Of a stretch of DNA of 15,912 bases, positions 7,765 to 15,133 are shown piece after piece (within the stretch, counting starts at the first letter, position 1; each line of letters begins with the position of its first letter). This stretch comes from Hyphomicrobiaceae bacterium UBA4118 (GTDB taxonomy: Bacteria > Pseudomonadota > Alphaproteobacteria > Rhizobiales > Methyloligellaceae): contig DFXC01000193.1 in the NCBI GenBank assembly GCA_002383105.1, forward strand, positions 8,317 to 24,228, given 5' to 3'. The notes beneath the pieces were generated by a model, which saw nothing but the letters and a program-made list of their open reading frames with translations, did no database searches and was not told the origin of the DNA. Made by a program: the position numbers and the translations under genes.

Positions 7765-7804
7765 GATGTTTTGGCTGCGCTTGGAGCGGAGTTAAGAAGC
7801 GGGC

Positions 7805-7812
7805 ACTATAAA
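7805..7812. promoter_or_regulatory. Overlapping -10-like sequences in the nadK/cutA divergent region
   Basis: ACTATAAA holds TATAAA on the plus strand (7807-7812) and TATAGT on the minus strand (7810-7805), so one AT-rich spot could serve both divergent units. Candidate -35 boxes have poor spacing (plus TTGGAG, 20 bases away; minus TTGCAG, 15 bases away). The rest of 7765-7869 shows nothing recognisable. Confidence 0.25.
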
Positions 7813-7869
7813 CGCGACGGCGCCCCTGCAATGCAAGTCTCTCGAATTGGCGGGCGGGATGGTGAATCC

Positions 7870-8211
7870 ATGGGGAACGACGACCGGCCGGTCCTGATCT
7901 ATACGACCTTCCCGGGCCTCGATGAGGCAAAACGGGTGGGCCACGCGCTCGTCGCAGCGCGGCTTGCCGCTTGCGTCAACATGTTCCCGGGCATGATCTC
8001 GATCTTCGAATGGAAGGGCGCCCGCGAGGAGGCGGGCGAGGTCGCCATGATCATCAAGACGCGGGCGTCCTTGACCGAGGCGGTGCTCGCCGAGACCAAG
8101 CGGCTCCACCCTTACGAGCTGCCGGCGCTGCTCGTGTTGCCGACGGACGGCGGCAGCGCCGAATATTGCGGCTGGATCGTGAGCCAGACGGGAAGCCCGG
8201 ACGCCCCATGA
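7870..8211 (+). CDS. cutA: Divalent-cation tolerance protein CutA
   Basis: A 113-residue protein of the CutA1 family, small trimers with a ferredoxin-like fold linked in E. coli to copper/divalent-metal tolerance but with no settled biochemical role. Diagnostic stretches are YTTFPGLDEAKRVGHALVAARLAACVNMFPG (the LAACVN core), IFEWKG, EVAMIIKT, and the HPYELPALLVLP segment at 80-91, followed by the near-terminal YCGWI. I chose the ATG at 7870 because it gives the family length. An in-frame ATG at 7831 would add 13 residues, and neither start has a strong ribosome-binding site. The stop overlaps the glpK start (ATGA, 8208-8211), which predicts translational coupling to glycerol kinase. Confidence 0.95.
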   Translation: MGNDDRPVLIYTTFPGLDEAKRVGHALVAARLAACVNMFPGMISIFEWKGAREEAGEVAMIIKTRASLTEAVLAETKRLHPYELPALLVLPTDGGSAEYCGWIVSQTGSPDAP

Positions 8212-9713
8212 GCCAAGGCGCTTACGTGCTCGCCATCGACCAGGGGACGACGAGCACGCGCTCCATTCTGTTCGATGCGAAGGGACGCGCTTGCGCCACC
8301 GCACAGCTGCCGCTCACCCAACTCTATCCGGCGCCGGGCCAGGTGGAGCACGACCCTGAGGAGATCTGGCGCTCCGTGCTTCAAGTCGGGCGCGCCGTGC
8401 TGCGCGAGGTCGGCGCCCGATCCGTCGTTGCCATCGGTATCACCAATCAGCGCGAGACCACGGTCGTGTGGGAGCGGGCGACCGGCAAGCCGCTCGCCAA
8501 CGCCATCGTCTGGCAGGACCGGCGCACCGCCGATCTCTGCGCCGAGCTCGTGCAAGAGGGCTGGGGCGCCCACGTCGCAGAGGTAACCGGCCTCGTCATC
8601 GATCCCTATTTCTCGGCGACCAAGCTTGCCTGGCTCCTGACCAATGTGCCGGGGCTCGACGCCAGAGCGCGGGCAGGGGAGGTGTGCTTCGGGACCATCG
8701 ACAGCTTCCTCCTGTTCAAGCTCACCAGCGGCAGGCTGCACGCTACCGACGCGACCAACGCCGCCCGCACCATGCTCTTCGACATCAGGTCCGGGCAGTG
8801 GGACGAGCGGCTGCTTGATCGCCTCGCAATACCGCGCGCGGTTCTGCCCGAGCTGCGCAATAGCCAGAGCGATTACGGGGTCACCGAGCACGCGCATTTC
8901 GGTACTGCCATTCCAATCAGAGGAATCGCCGGCGATCAGCAAGCCGCGGCCTACGGCCAGGCCTGCTTCGCGCCGGGCATGCTCAAGGCGACTTACGGCA
9001 CGGGCTGCTTCGTCCTCGCCAACACAGGCGAGGAGAAGGTGGCGTCCGCCACGCGCATGCTCTCGACCATCTTCCATCAGCTCGAGGGGAGGCGCGCTTA
9101 CGCCTTAGAGGGCGCCATCTTCATGGCCGGCGCCACGGTGCAGTGGCTCCGTGACAGTCTTGGCCTGGTCTCCTCTGCGGCAGAGAGCGAGGCCTTGGCC
9201 AGAGAGGCCGACCCCAAGGCCCGCGTCTACCTCGTACCCGCCTTCCAAGGACTCGGCGCGCCGTTGTGGGATGCGAACGCGCGGGGCGCGATCCTCGGGC
9301 TGACCCGCGCCGCATCGAAGGCCGATATCGTCGCCGCCGGGCTCGAGGCGGTCGCCTTCCAAACCCGCGACCTTTTGACCGCTATGGGGCGCGATACGGC
9401 GGCAAGCGGCATTCCGGCGCCGCCAAGCTTGCGGGTCGATGGGGGGATGACCGGCAACGCCTGGCTCATGCAGCGGCTCGCCGACATTCTCGGGCAAAGG
9501 GTCGAGGTAGCGCTGAACCCTGAGACGACGGCGCTCGGCGCCGCCTACCATGCCGGGCAGGCGGTCGGTTTTTTCGGGAGCGCTGATGAGCTTGCTAAAA
9601 CCTGGGCCCCGGCTTCCGCCTTCGAGCCCAAGATGAGCGAGGCCGAGAGGGAGGCGCGCTATGGCGGCTGGCTCGATGCCGTGGCGAGGGTGAGGACCGA
9701 AGGCGCAAACTGA
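8208..9713 (+). CDS. glpK: Glycerol kinase
   Basis: A 501-residue FGGY-family carbohydrate kinase (E. coli GlpK 502) that converts glycerol and ATP to glycerol 3-phosphate in the cytoplasm. The ATPase-fold motifs are all seen: DQGTTSTRSILFD at 11-23, GITNQRETTVVWER, NAIVWQDRRTADLC, TNAARTMLFDI, GIAGDQQAAAYGQ (about 242-254, the catalytic-base region), KATYGTGCFVLANTG and VDGGMTGNAWLMQ (about 410-422). These together with the length favour glycerol over other FGGY substrates. No glpF, glpD or glpR is in the window, and the only tight neighbour is cutA, whose stop codon overlaps its ATG. A short hairpin follows the stop codon. Identification is firm. Confidence 0.96.
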   Translation: MSQGAYVLAIDQGTTSTRSILFDAKGRACATAQLPLTQLYPAPGQVEHDPEEIWRSVLQVGRAVLREVGARSVVAIGITNQRETTVVWERATGKPLANAIVWQDRRTADLCAELVQEGWGAHVAEVTGLVIDPYFSATKLAWLLTNVPGLDARARAGEVCFGTIDSFLLFKLTSGRLHATDATNAARTMLFDIRSGQWDERLLDRLAIPRAVLPELRNSQSDYGVTEHAHFGTAIPIRGIAGDQQAAAYGQACFAPGMLKATYGTGCFVLANTGEEKVASATRMLSTIFHQLEGRRAYALEGAIFMAGATVQWLRDSLGLVSSAAESEALAREADPKARVYLVPAFQGLGAPLWDANARGAILGLTRAASKADIVAAGLEAVAFQTRDLLTAMGRDTAASGIPAPPSLRVDGGMTGNAWLMQRLADILGQRVEVALNPETTALGAAYHAGQAVGFFGSADELAKTWAPASAFEPKMSEAEREARYGGWLDAVARVRTEGAN

Positions 9714-9739
9714 GGGTTCCCAATGGAAACCGAGTGAGC

Positions 9740-9757
9740 GTGGCCTGACCAGGCCGC
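9740..9757 (+). terminator. Weak hairpin after glpK
   Basis: GTGGCCT (9740-9746) pairs with AGGCCGC (9751-9757) around a GACC loop: 7 bp including one G-U pair. A short CTCTTT appears about ten bases further on, too far for a textbook intrinsic terminator. It lies between glpK and the Pho-box-like repeat, where a transcript end would be expected. Confidence 0.3.
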
Positions 9758-9777
9758 ACCAAGGGCTCTTTATGGTA

Positions 9778-9795
9778 CCGTCATAACACCGTCAT
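9778..9795 (+). promoter_or_regulatory. Pho-box-like tandem repeat (candidate PhoB site)
   Basis: CCGTCAT occurs at 9778-9784 and again at 9789-9795, separated by AACA, so the repeats are 11 bp apart, one helical turn. The identity extends to 9 bases each (ACCGTCATA at 9777-9785 and 9788-9796). The PhoB box is two direct CTGTCAT-type heptamers separated by 4 AT-rich bases; here each heptamer differs from that consensus at one position. The site faces the downstream gene, 45 bases before its start codon. A good -10 is not obvious at the distance expected for PhoB promoters (near 9806, CATGCC). It predicts phosphate-starvation control of the CNBD/SulP pair. Confidence 0.55.
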
Positions 9796-9809
9796 AGAGT
9801 ATCGGCATG

Positions 9810-9824
9810 CCCCGTTAGCCGGGC
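9810..9824 (+). other. Small hairpin just upstream of the CNBD ribosome-binding site
   Basis: GCCCG (9810-9814) and CGGGC (9820-9824) form a 5-bp GC stem with loop TTAGC. It ends directly before a strong AAGGAGG Shine-Dalgarno (9825-9831). It may sit at the 5' end of the transcript if the Pho-box promoter is used. It could be incidental. Confidence 0.3.
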
Positions 9825-9840
9825 AAGGAGGAGACGAGCA

Positions 9841-10182
9841 ATGGCGATGGCGGCGATTGATTTTCAACTTCTGGCCAATGCCGGCTTTCCTCCCGCCACG
9901 TTTAAGCCGGGCGAGGTCATCTTCGCGGAGGGCGACAAGGGCGACAAGATGTACGTGATCCGCTCCGGCGAGGACGTGCTGTCGCATGGAGGCATTTTCG
10001 GGGAAATGGCCCTGATCGATGGGTCGCCGCGGGCCGCCACGGCGCGGGCCGCGACGCCTTGCGAGGTTGCCCCCATCACCGAGAAGAGCTTCCTCTTCCT
10101 GGTGCATGAGACGCCGTTCTTCGCCATTGCGGTGATGCGCACGCTTGCCGAACGGTTGAGGCGCTCCGGCGGGCACGGTTGA
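9841..10182 (+). CDS. Minimal cyclic-nucleotide-binding domain protein
   Basis: A 113-residue protein that is almost only a CNBD (cAMP-receptor fold), with no DNA-binding helix-turn-helix and no membrane segment. Visible parts are FKPGEVIFAEGDKGDKMYVIRSGE (21-44), the phosphate-binding cassette FGEMALIDGSPRAATA (53-68, with Glu55 and Arg64 placed to bind the cyclic phosphate and ribose), and a C-terminal helix ending RTLAERLRR. Relative to family members I know, about 12-15 residues are missing between RSGE (41-44) and GGIFGEM (50-56), where beta-strands 4-5 normally lie. The reading frame is intact. A strong AAGGAGG precedes the ATG at 9841; a second ATG lies two codons later. Its stop overlaps the TTG start of the SulP gene, which also carries a CNBD. 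Family is sure; ligand binding is unproven. Confidence 0.85.
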   Translation: MAMAAIDFQLLANAGFPPATFKPGEVIFAEGDKGDKMYVIRSGEDVLSHGGIFGEMALIDGSPRAATARAATPCEVAPITEKSFLFLVHETPFFAIAVMRTLAERLRRSGGHG

Positions 10183-12506
10183 CGGGTTCGCGGTCTTCGT
10201 CCGACCTGCGGCTTGCCATTGCGGCTGACGAAAGCCATGATCGGGCACGTCAACCTGTCAACGCCTTCCGCGTAACGCCCTTGTTGTCGTTCGAAAACTT
10301 AGCGCTGAGGCGCCCCCGCAACGTCGATGTGCCGAGGCTGGGGCGTGACGCCATAGCGGGCGCAATCTCGGCCGTGGTGCAGATCGCCTACTGCATATCC
10401 TTTGCCGCCCTCATCTTCACCGGCGATCTCGCCGGTGGTTTTTCGCTGGGGCTTGCCGGGCTCATCATGGGGACGGTGGTCACGTGCGTGGTCATCGCGC
10501 TCACCTCGACCTTCTCGCCGGTCGTCGGCGGGCCGGACTCGCCGGCCGTGGCGGTGATGAGCGTTCTAGCATCCTCGATCGCCGCCGCCCTTGCCGCCAA
10601 AGGCGCGAACAACGATGCGATCATCCTCAACGTGCTCGTTGCGTTGTCGGTCAGCACGCTGCTTACCGGCATTTTGCTGTACGGCACGGGCGCGCTGAAA
10701 CTCGGTCAATGGCTGCGCTTCATTCCCTATCCCGTGATCGGCGGGTTTTTGGCCGGCTCGGGCCTTCTGCTCATTACTGGCGGCATGGAGGTGGTGACCC
10801 AGACGAATCTCACCCTCTCGCCATCGAGCTGGGAGCCGCTCTACTCCTCGCTCTATGTACCCCAGTTTTTTGTTGGTGCACTGTTTGCGATCTCTATTCC
10901 CCTGGTCGGGCGCTGGGTGCCAAGCTTCCTCGCGCTGCCCGTCGCCTTCGGAGTCTTTCTCCTCATACTGGATTTGGTTCTGTTCAATTTCGTGCAGGAC
11001 GGCACCGTGCGGAGCGCTTGGTTCATGCCGAGCCTCGGTCACCTTGCCTTGTGGTCACCGATCGCCGCCGTACTACGGCATGGGGTCGACTGGGGCGTCA
11101 TCCTCCAGAGCAGTGGCGACATCGGCTCGTTTTGTGGCGTGATGGCAATCGCGCTCCTGCTCGATGTGTCGAGCCTGGAAGTGGCGCGGCAGAAATCGGG
11201 CGATCTCGACCAGGAATTTCGTTCCAACGGCCTCGCCAATCTGCTTGCTGCGGTGTTCGGCGGATTTGGCGGCTCGCTGTCGATGAATGGCTGTCTCTTG
11301 CTCGACGAGTCGGGCGCCACCACGAAGTGGTCCGGCGCGATCGTCGGCATTGTCTGCGCCGTCATTCTGTTTTCGGGCATAGACGTGGGCACCATAGTGC
11401 CGAAAGCGATCCTTGGCGGCATGCTTGCCTATCTTGGCGTTGTCCTCCTCGCCGAACTCGCCGCTTCGCCGGCGCAGCGTTCTTCCTGGGTGGACTGGGC
11501 GCTCGCCCTTGCGATTATGCTCGTCATCGCCAATGTTGGCTACTTCATGGGGGTGATGCTCGGTGTCGTCGCCTCGTGTCTGATGTTTGCGCTGAGCTAT
11601 AGCCGCATTGGCGTCATCCGCCGGCACCTCACGCGGCAGCAGTTCTCTTCCAATGTCGAGCGCTCGCCCGAGCAGTCGCGCTTGTTGCGCGAGGAGGGCA
11701 AGCGCGTCCACGTGTTCTGGCTCTCCGGCTTCATTTTTTTCGGCTCGTCGAACGGTCTGTTCGAGCGCATCAAGCGGGTCATCGAAGGGCAGCTGGAGAA
11801 GCCGGTCGGCTTCGTGGTGCTCGACTTCGGCGCTGTTCCGGGCCTCGACACTTCGGCGGTCTTGAGCCTCGTCAAGCTCCGCAACTATTGCGAGGAGCAT
11901 GACGTCAGGCTCGGATTTTCGGGCTTGAACGAGGTCATGCAGGCCGGCTTCGAGAAGGCCGGCTTCTTCGGCAGCACGAGGCCGCATCAGGTTTTCGGCA
12001 GCCGCAACGAGGCGGTCGAATGGTGCGAGGACATGCTGCTCATGAATCACGAGGTCGGCGACGCCTCGACCCACACCTTCGAGAGCTGGTTGCACGCCGA
12101 GTTCGGCGGTCAGATCGATTTTGCCCGCATCGCCTCCTATATGGAGCGCCGCGAGCTGGACAAGGGCGAGTACATATTCCGCCAGGGCGAGCCTGCCGAT
12201 TCCGTGGTGCTGCAGGCCTCGGGCTGCGTGGCCATCACCATCATCGACGAGCATGGGCGCCCGATCAGGCTAAGGCGCATGGTCGGGCACACGGTGGTGG
12301 GAGAGATGGGGTTCTATCGCGGGGTGCCGCGCACGGCGCACGTGATCGCCGAGGGACCGACTGTCATCTACCGGCTGACGCGGGCCGCCTTCGAAAAGAT
12401 GCAGGTGGAAGATCCCGCCGCCGCCGGAGCCTTCAACCAGCTCATCATCCGGCTGCTCTCAGACCGTCTCGAATTCGCCAATCGCGAGATCTCGGCGCTG
12501 CTGTAG
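10179..12506 (+). CDS. SulP/SLC26-family anion transporter with STAS and cyclic-nucleotide-binding domains
   Basis: A 775-residue inner-membrane transporter. Residues about 53-478 form the SulP transmembrane core with many hydrophobic segments, a GGPDSPAVAVMS loop (117-128) and WLRFIPYPVIGGFLAGSG (178-195). A STAS domain follows (about 507-618, GLDTSA at 555-560), then a CNBD (about 650-775) whose phosphate cassette reads VVGEMGFYRGVPRTA (706-720; Glu709, Arg718). SulP proteins carry sulfate, bicarbonate, chloride, nitrate or organic anions; the substrate cannot be read here. The added CNBD suggests gating by a cyclic nucleotide (inference). The start is TTG at 10179, overlapping the CNBD protein stop (TTGA). 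No ATG is in frame near the N-terminus and the first 45 residues are poorly recognisable, so the true start may lie somewhat downstream. It converges on the DUF3307 gene with a 12-base gap. Confidence 0.92.
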   Translation: MTGSRSSSDLRLAIAADESHDRARQPVNAFRVTPLLSFENLALRRPRNVDVPRLGRDAIAGAISAVVQIAYCISFAALIFTGDLAGGFSLGLAGLIMGTVVTCVVIALTSTFSPVVGGPDSPAVAVMSVLASSIAAALAAKGANNDAIILNVLVALSVSTLLTGILLYGTGALKLGQWLRFIPYPVIGGFLAGSGLLLITGGMEVVTQTNLTLSPSSWEPLYSSLYVPQFFVGALFAISIPLVGRWVPSFLALPVAFGVFLLILDLVLFNFVQDGTVRSAWFMPSLGHLALWSPIAAVLRHGVDWGVILQSSGDIGSFCGVMAIALLLDVSSLEVARQKSGDLDQEFRSNGLANLLAAVFGGFGGSLSMNGCLLLDESGATTKWSGAIVGIVCAVILFSGIDVGTIVPKAILGGMLAYLGVVLLAELAASPAQRSSWVDWALALAIMLVIANVGYFMGVMLGVVASCLMFALSYSRIGVIRRHLTRQQFSSNVERSPEQSRLLREEGKRVHVFWLSGFIFFGSSNGLFERIKRVIEGQLEKPVGFVVLDFGAVPGLDTSAVLSLVKLRNYCEEHDVRLGFSGLNEVMQAGFEKAGFFGSTRPHQVFGSRNEAVEWCEDMLLMNHEVGDASTHTFESWLHAEFGGQIDFARIASYMERRELDKGEYIFRQGEPADSVVLQASGCVAITIIDEHGRPIRLRRMVGHTVVGEMGFYRGVPRTAHVIAEGPTVIYRLTRAAFEKMQVEDPAAAGAFNQLIIRLLSDRLEFANREISALL

Positions 12507-12518
12507 ACGTCCGGCCTT

Positions 12519-12914
12519 TCAGTGGGCGACGGTGGCGACAAGGATCGCGACCAGCGCAAGGTAGGTCAGCCCGTGCGCCAGCTGGTCGGTGCCGAGCGCG
12601 AACCAGAAGCCGCGGTCCTGCGTGGTCCAGCCGTTGCGGTGGGTGACCTGCTCCTTCAACCAGTCGAGGTGATAGTGGACGGCGAACTCGCCCAGAGCGA
12701 TGGCGCCGGCGAGCAGGATTGAGCTCGGCACCAGCACGAGATAGACGAGGGGGGTGAGCGCCACGTGGATGCCGGCATGGAGGAAGCCGCCGGGATGGCC
12801 GTAAGTCCCCTTGTTCAAATATTGATAGGGCGTCTGCAGATAGAAATCGGCAATTGTGTGCTTGAGCATCAGGACCGCGACGGCGGCAAGGGCGAGGATC
12901 GTGAGCTGTGGCAT
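12519..12914 (-). CDS. DUF3307 family small membrane protein
   Basis: A 131-residue integral membrane protein of the DUF3307 family, function unknown. Hydrophobic segments run about 3-17, 51-75 and 112-129. Between them are conserved-looking polar residues in or near the membrane: His19 and Asp23 (KHTIADFYLQTPYQ), His46/His50 (GGFLHAGIH), His80/His82/Asp84 (HYHLDW), and Asp110/Gln111/His114. That is many histidines and acids for its size. The ATG at 12914 begins five bases after the cyclase stop codon. An in-frame GTG at 12923 overlaps that stop (GTGA) and is an alternative start. Either way it is the second gene of a tight operon with the CHASE2 cyclase. No function is assigned. Confidence 0.85.
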   Translation of the reverse strand: MPQLTILALAAVAVLMLKHTIADFYLQTPYQYLNKGTYGHPGGFLHAGIHVALTPLVYLVLVPSSILLAGAIALGEFAVHYHLDWLKEQVTHRNGWTTQDRGFWFALGTDQLAHGLTYLALVAILVATVAH

Positions 12915-12919
12915 CGGCG

Positions 12920-15133
12920 TCACTTCGACAGGGCCTCTGCCGTGCCGTCCCATTGGGGCGGGGGAGGGTTCGTCCGGAAGAAGGCGATGCGCTCGCGATA
13001 GAGCGCATAGAGCCGGTCGAGGCGTGAGCTGTTCAAGGCCTCGCATTCGCGGCTCAGCGCTTCGGCGGCGTCCCAGTCCTTCGCCCGGAAGCGGGCGAGA
13101 AACTCTCCGTGCCGGGCGGTGAGATTGATGAAGTCCTGACTTTGCTTGAGCGCGTTGTCGCCAAGCAGGGCGAAGATGCGCGTCGCTTCGGTCTTGCCTT
13201 TCACCTTCAGGAGATCGAGCTCGATGAAGGCGAACTCGGGCGCCCGCGCAGTGGTGGTCTCGCCCACGACCGTGCCCACATCGTAGGTCTTCGATTGCCC
13301 CTCGAGCCGTGAGGCGATGTTGACGTTGTCGCCGATCACCGAATAGTCGAAGCGCGTCTCCGAGCCGAGATTGCCGACGCAGCAGACGCCGGTGTTCAGC
13401 CCGATCCCGAGCTGGACCGGCTTGAACGGCCGGCCCTTGGCTTCAGCCTCCCGCCGCCAGCGCTCGTTGAGCCCCGCCATCTCGCCCATCATGCGGAGCG
13501 CCGCACTACAGGCATGGCTTGGGTGGTTGCTGTCGTCGAGCGGCGCGTTCCAGAAGGCCATCACCGCGTCGCCCATGAACTTGTCGATGGTGCCTTGCTC
13601 ATCGAGAATGATGTTGCTCAGCGGCGTGAACAGGCTGTTCAGGAAGCGGGTGAGCTCCTCGGCGTCGAGGCCCTCGGAGATGGTGGTGAAGCCGCGCACG
13701 TCGCTGAAGAGGAGGGTCATGTCGCGCGTCTCTCCGCCGAGCTTCAGCCGCGACGGATCGTCGGCCAGCCGCTCGACGAGCGCCGGCGCCATGTAGTGGG
13801 AGAAGGCGTGGCGCACCCGGTTCCGCTCCCGCTCGGTGCGCAGGAAGACGAAGAGGGTGCCGGCGAGATAAATCGCGGTGAGCGCGATCGCGGGATAGAT
13901 CGGGTCGACCAGCCAGCCGAAGGCGTCGAAGGCATACCATGAGATGAGGACGACCGCGGCGATGGCGGCGCCGCCGAGCACGGCGCTGCCCAAAGCGCCG
14001 GTACGATAGATGAGGACGGCGATGAGGAGGCCGAGCACGAGAATGTAGAGGAGCTCGGCGGGCGTGGCGAAGTCGGGCCGCTGCAGGAAGGAGCCTTGCA
14101 GGATCTGCTCGATGGCTTGGGCATGCAGCTCGACGCCGGGCACGGAGGCTTCCAGCGGTGTCGCCCTGAGATCGAGCAGGCCCGCCGCGCTGGTGCCGAT
14201 GATCAGAATGCGGCCTTCGATCTCGTCCTTGCCGATCTCGCCGTCGAGCACCTTGGAGGCCGACAGGTAACGCTCCTTCGACGCAGGGGTGAACCTGATC
14301 CACATCTGGCCGTTGGCTTCGGTCGGCACCTCGTAGTCGCCGACCTTGAGGTCGACGATCCCGGTCTTCTCGCCGAAGGCCTTCTCGCCGCTGGCGCCGG
14401 AGCTCTTGACGAAATAGCTGGTCGCCCCTTGGGCGAGCCGCAACATGTCGGCGGCAAGAGAGGGATAGAGCGTATCGCCGACCCTCACCACCATGGGCAT
14501 GCGGCGGATGATCTGGTCGTGCTCGGGGATCCAGTTGAGCGAGCCTGCGCCGGCAGCCTTGTCCTGAAGCTCTTTGAGGCTTGCGGCAGCGCCGGGGTAG
14601 TAGGGCGCGAAGAGATTGGGGTCGTCACCGCCAAAGCTGAAGCCTGCTTTGGTCTCGGGTATGGAATTGCCTTGCGGCGTGGAGATGAAGCCGAGCACGA
14701 CCGGCGCCTTGCCAATGGCTTCGGCGAACACCTGGTCGTTGGAGGGAAGTTTCTCGACCTCCTCCCTGAGGCTCGCCAGCGCATCGGACTTCGGCCAGAA
14801 ATGAAGCGCGTTGGCGGGCGACATCCGATCGGGCTCAGGGAACACTATGTCGAAGCCGATAGCGGCCGCACCATTGGCGGCGAGCTTGTCGACGAGCTCG
14901 GCGAGCACCGTGCGCGGCCAGGGCCATTGTCCGATCGCCTTCAAGGAGTCCTCGTCGATATCGATAATGCGCACCGGCAGCGCCGGATCGAATTTGCGCG
15001 GGCTCACCCGCTGATAGGCATCGAAGACGAGCGATCTAAGCGTTGCGACCGGGCTGGGGTCCCAGACGCGCAAAGCAAGCGCGGCCGCGATGACCGTCCC
15101 CATGATGAGGACATAGAGGAGACGTGGACCCAT
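12920..15133 (-). CDS. CHASE2-domain class III adenylate cyclase
   Basis: A 737-residue membrane-bound cyclase. An N-terminal membrane anchor (about 5-22) is followed by an extracytoplasmic CHASE2 sensor domain (about 35-350, with VRIIDIDEDSLKAIGQWPWPR and GAAAIGFDIVFPEPDR). Membrane helices follow at about 360-431, then a class III catalytic domain (about 468-655). Metal-binding aspartates are Asp478 (FSDVRGFTT) and Asp522 (KFMGDAVMAFWN). Lys518 suits ATP rather than GTP. Asn605 and Arg609 (NIASR) are the transition-state pair. Ser598 lies where classical adenylate cyclases have Asp, which points to the IIIb subclass. A helical tail with NPPPPQWDG ends the protein. It should make cAMP in response to an external signal. 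The ATG at 15133 has only a weak ribosome-binding site. It is followed immediately by the DUF3307 gene and faces the SulP/CNBD genes. Confidence 0.93.
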   Translation of the reverse strand: MGPRLLYVLIMGTVIAAALALRVWDPSPVATLRSLVFDAYQRVSPRKFDPALPVRIIDIDEDSLKAIGQWPWPRTVLAELVDKLAANGAAAIGFDIVFPEPDRMSPANALHFWPKSDALASLREEVEKLPSNDQVFAEAIGKAPVVLGFISTPQGNSIPETKAGFSFGGDDPNLFAPYYPGAAASLKELQDKAAGAGSLNWIPEHDQIIRRMPMVVRVGDTLYPSLAADMLRLAQGATSYFVKSSGASGEKAFGEKTGIVDLKVGDYEVPTEANGQMWIRFTPASKERYLSASKVLDGEIGKDEIEGRILIIGTSAAGLLDLRATPLEASVPGVELHAQAIEQILQGSFLQRPDFATPAELLYILVLGLLIAVLIYRTGALGSAVLGGAAIAAVVLISWYAFDAFGWLVDPIYPAIALTAIYLAGTLFVFLRTERERNRVRHAFSHYMAPALVERLADDPSRLKLGGETRDMTLLFSDVRGFTTISEGLDAEELTRFLNSLFTPLSNIILDEQGTIDKFMGDAVMAFWNAPLDDSNHPSHACSAALRMMGEMAGLNERWRREAEAKGRPFKPVQLGIGLNTGVCCVGNLGSETRFDYSVIGDNVNIASRLEGQSKTYDVGTVVGETTTARAPEFAFIELDLLKVKGKTEATRIFALLGDNALKQSQDFINLTARHGEFLARFRAKDWDAAEALSRECEALNSSRLDRLYALYRERIAFFRTNPPPPQWDGTAEALSK

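Noticed and set aside
10245..10262. A second Pho-box-like pair (CGTCAA/TGTCAA) inside the start of the SulP gene
   Set aside because: The repeats are 9 bp apart rather than 11, only partly match CTGTCAT, and lie within coding sequence.
11073..12254. A 393-codon minus-strand frame opposite the SulP gene
   Set aside because: No domain is recognisable, and the plus strand carries transmembrane, STAS and CNBD signatures throughout.
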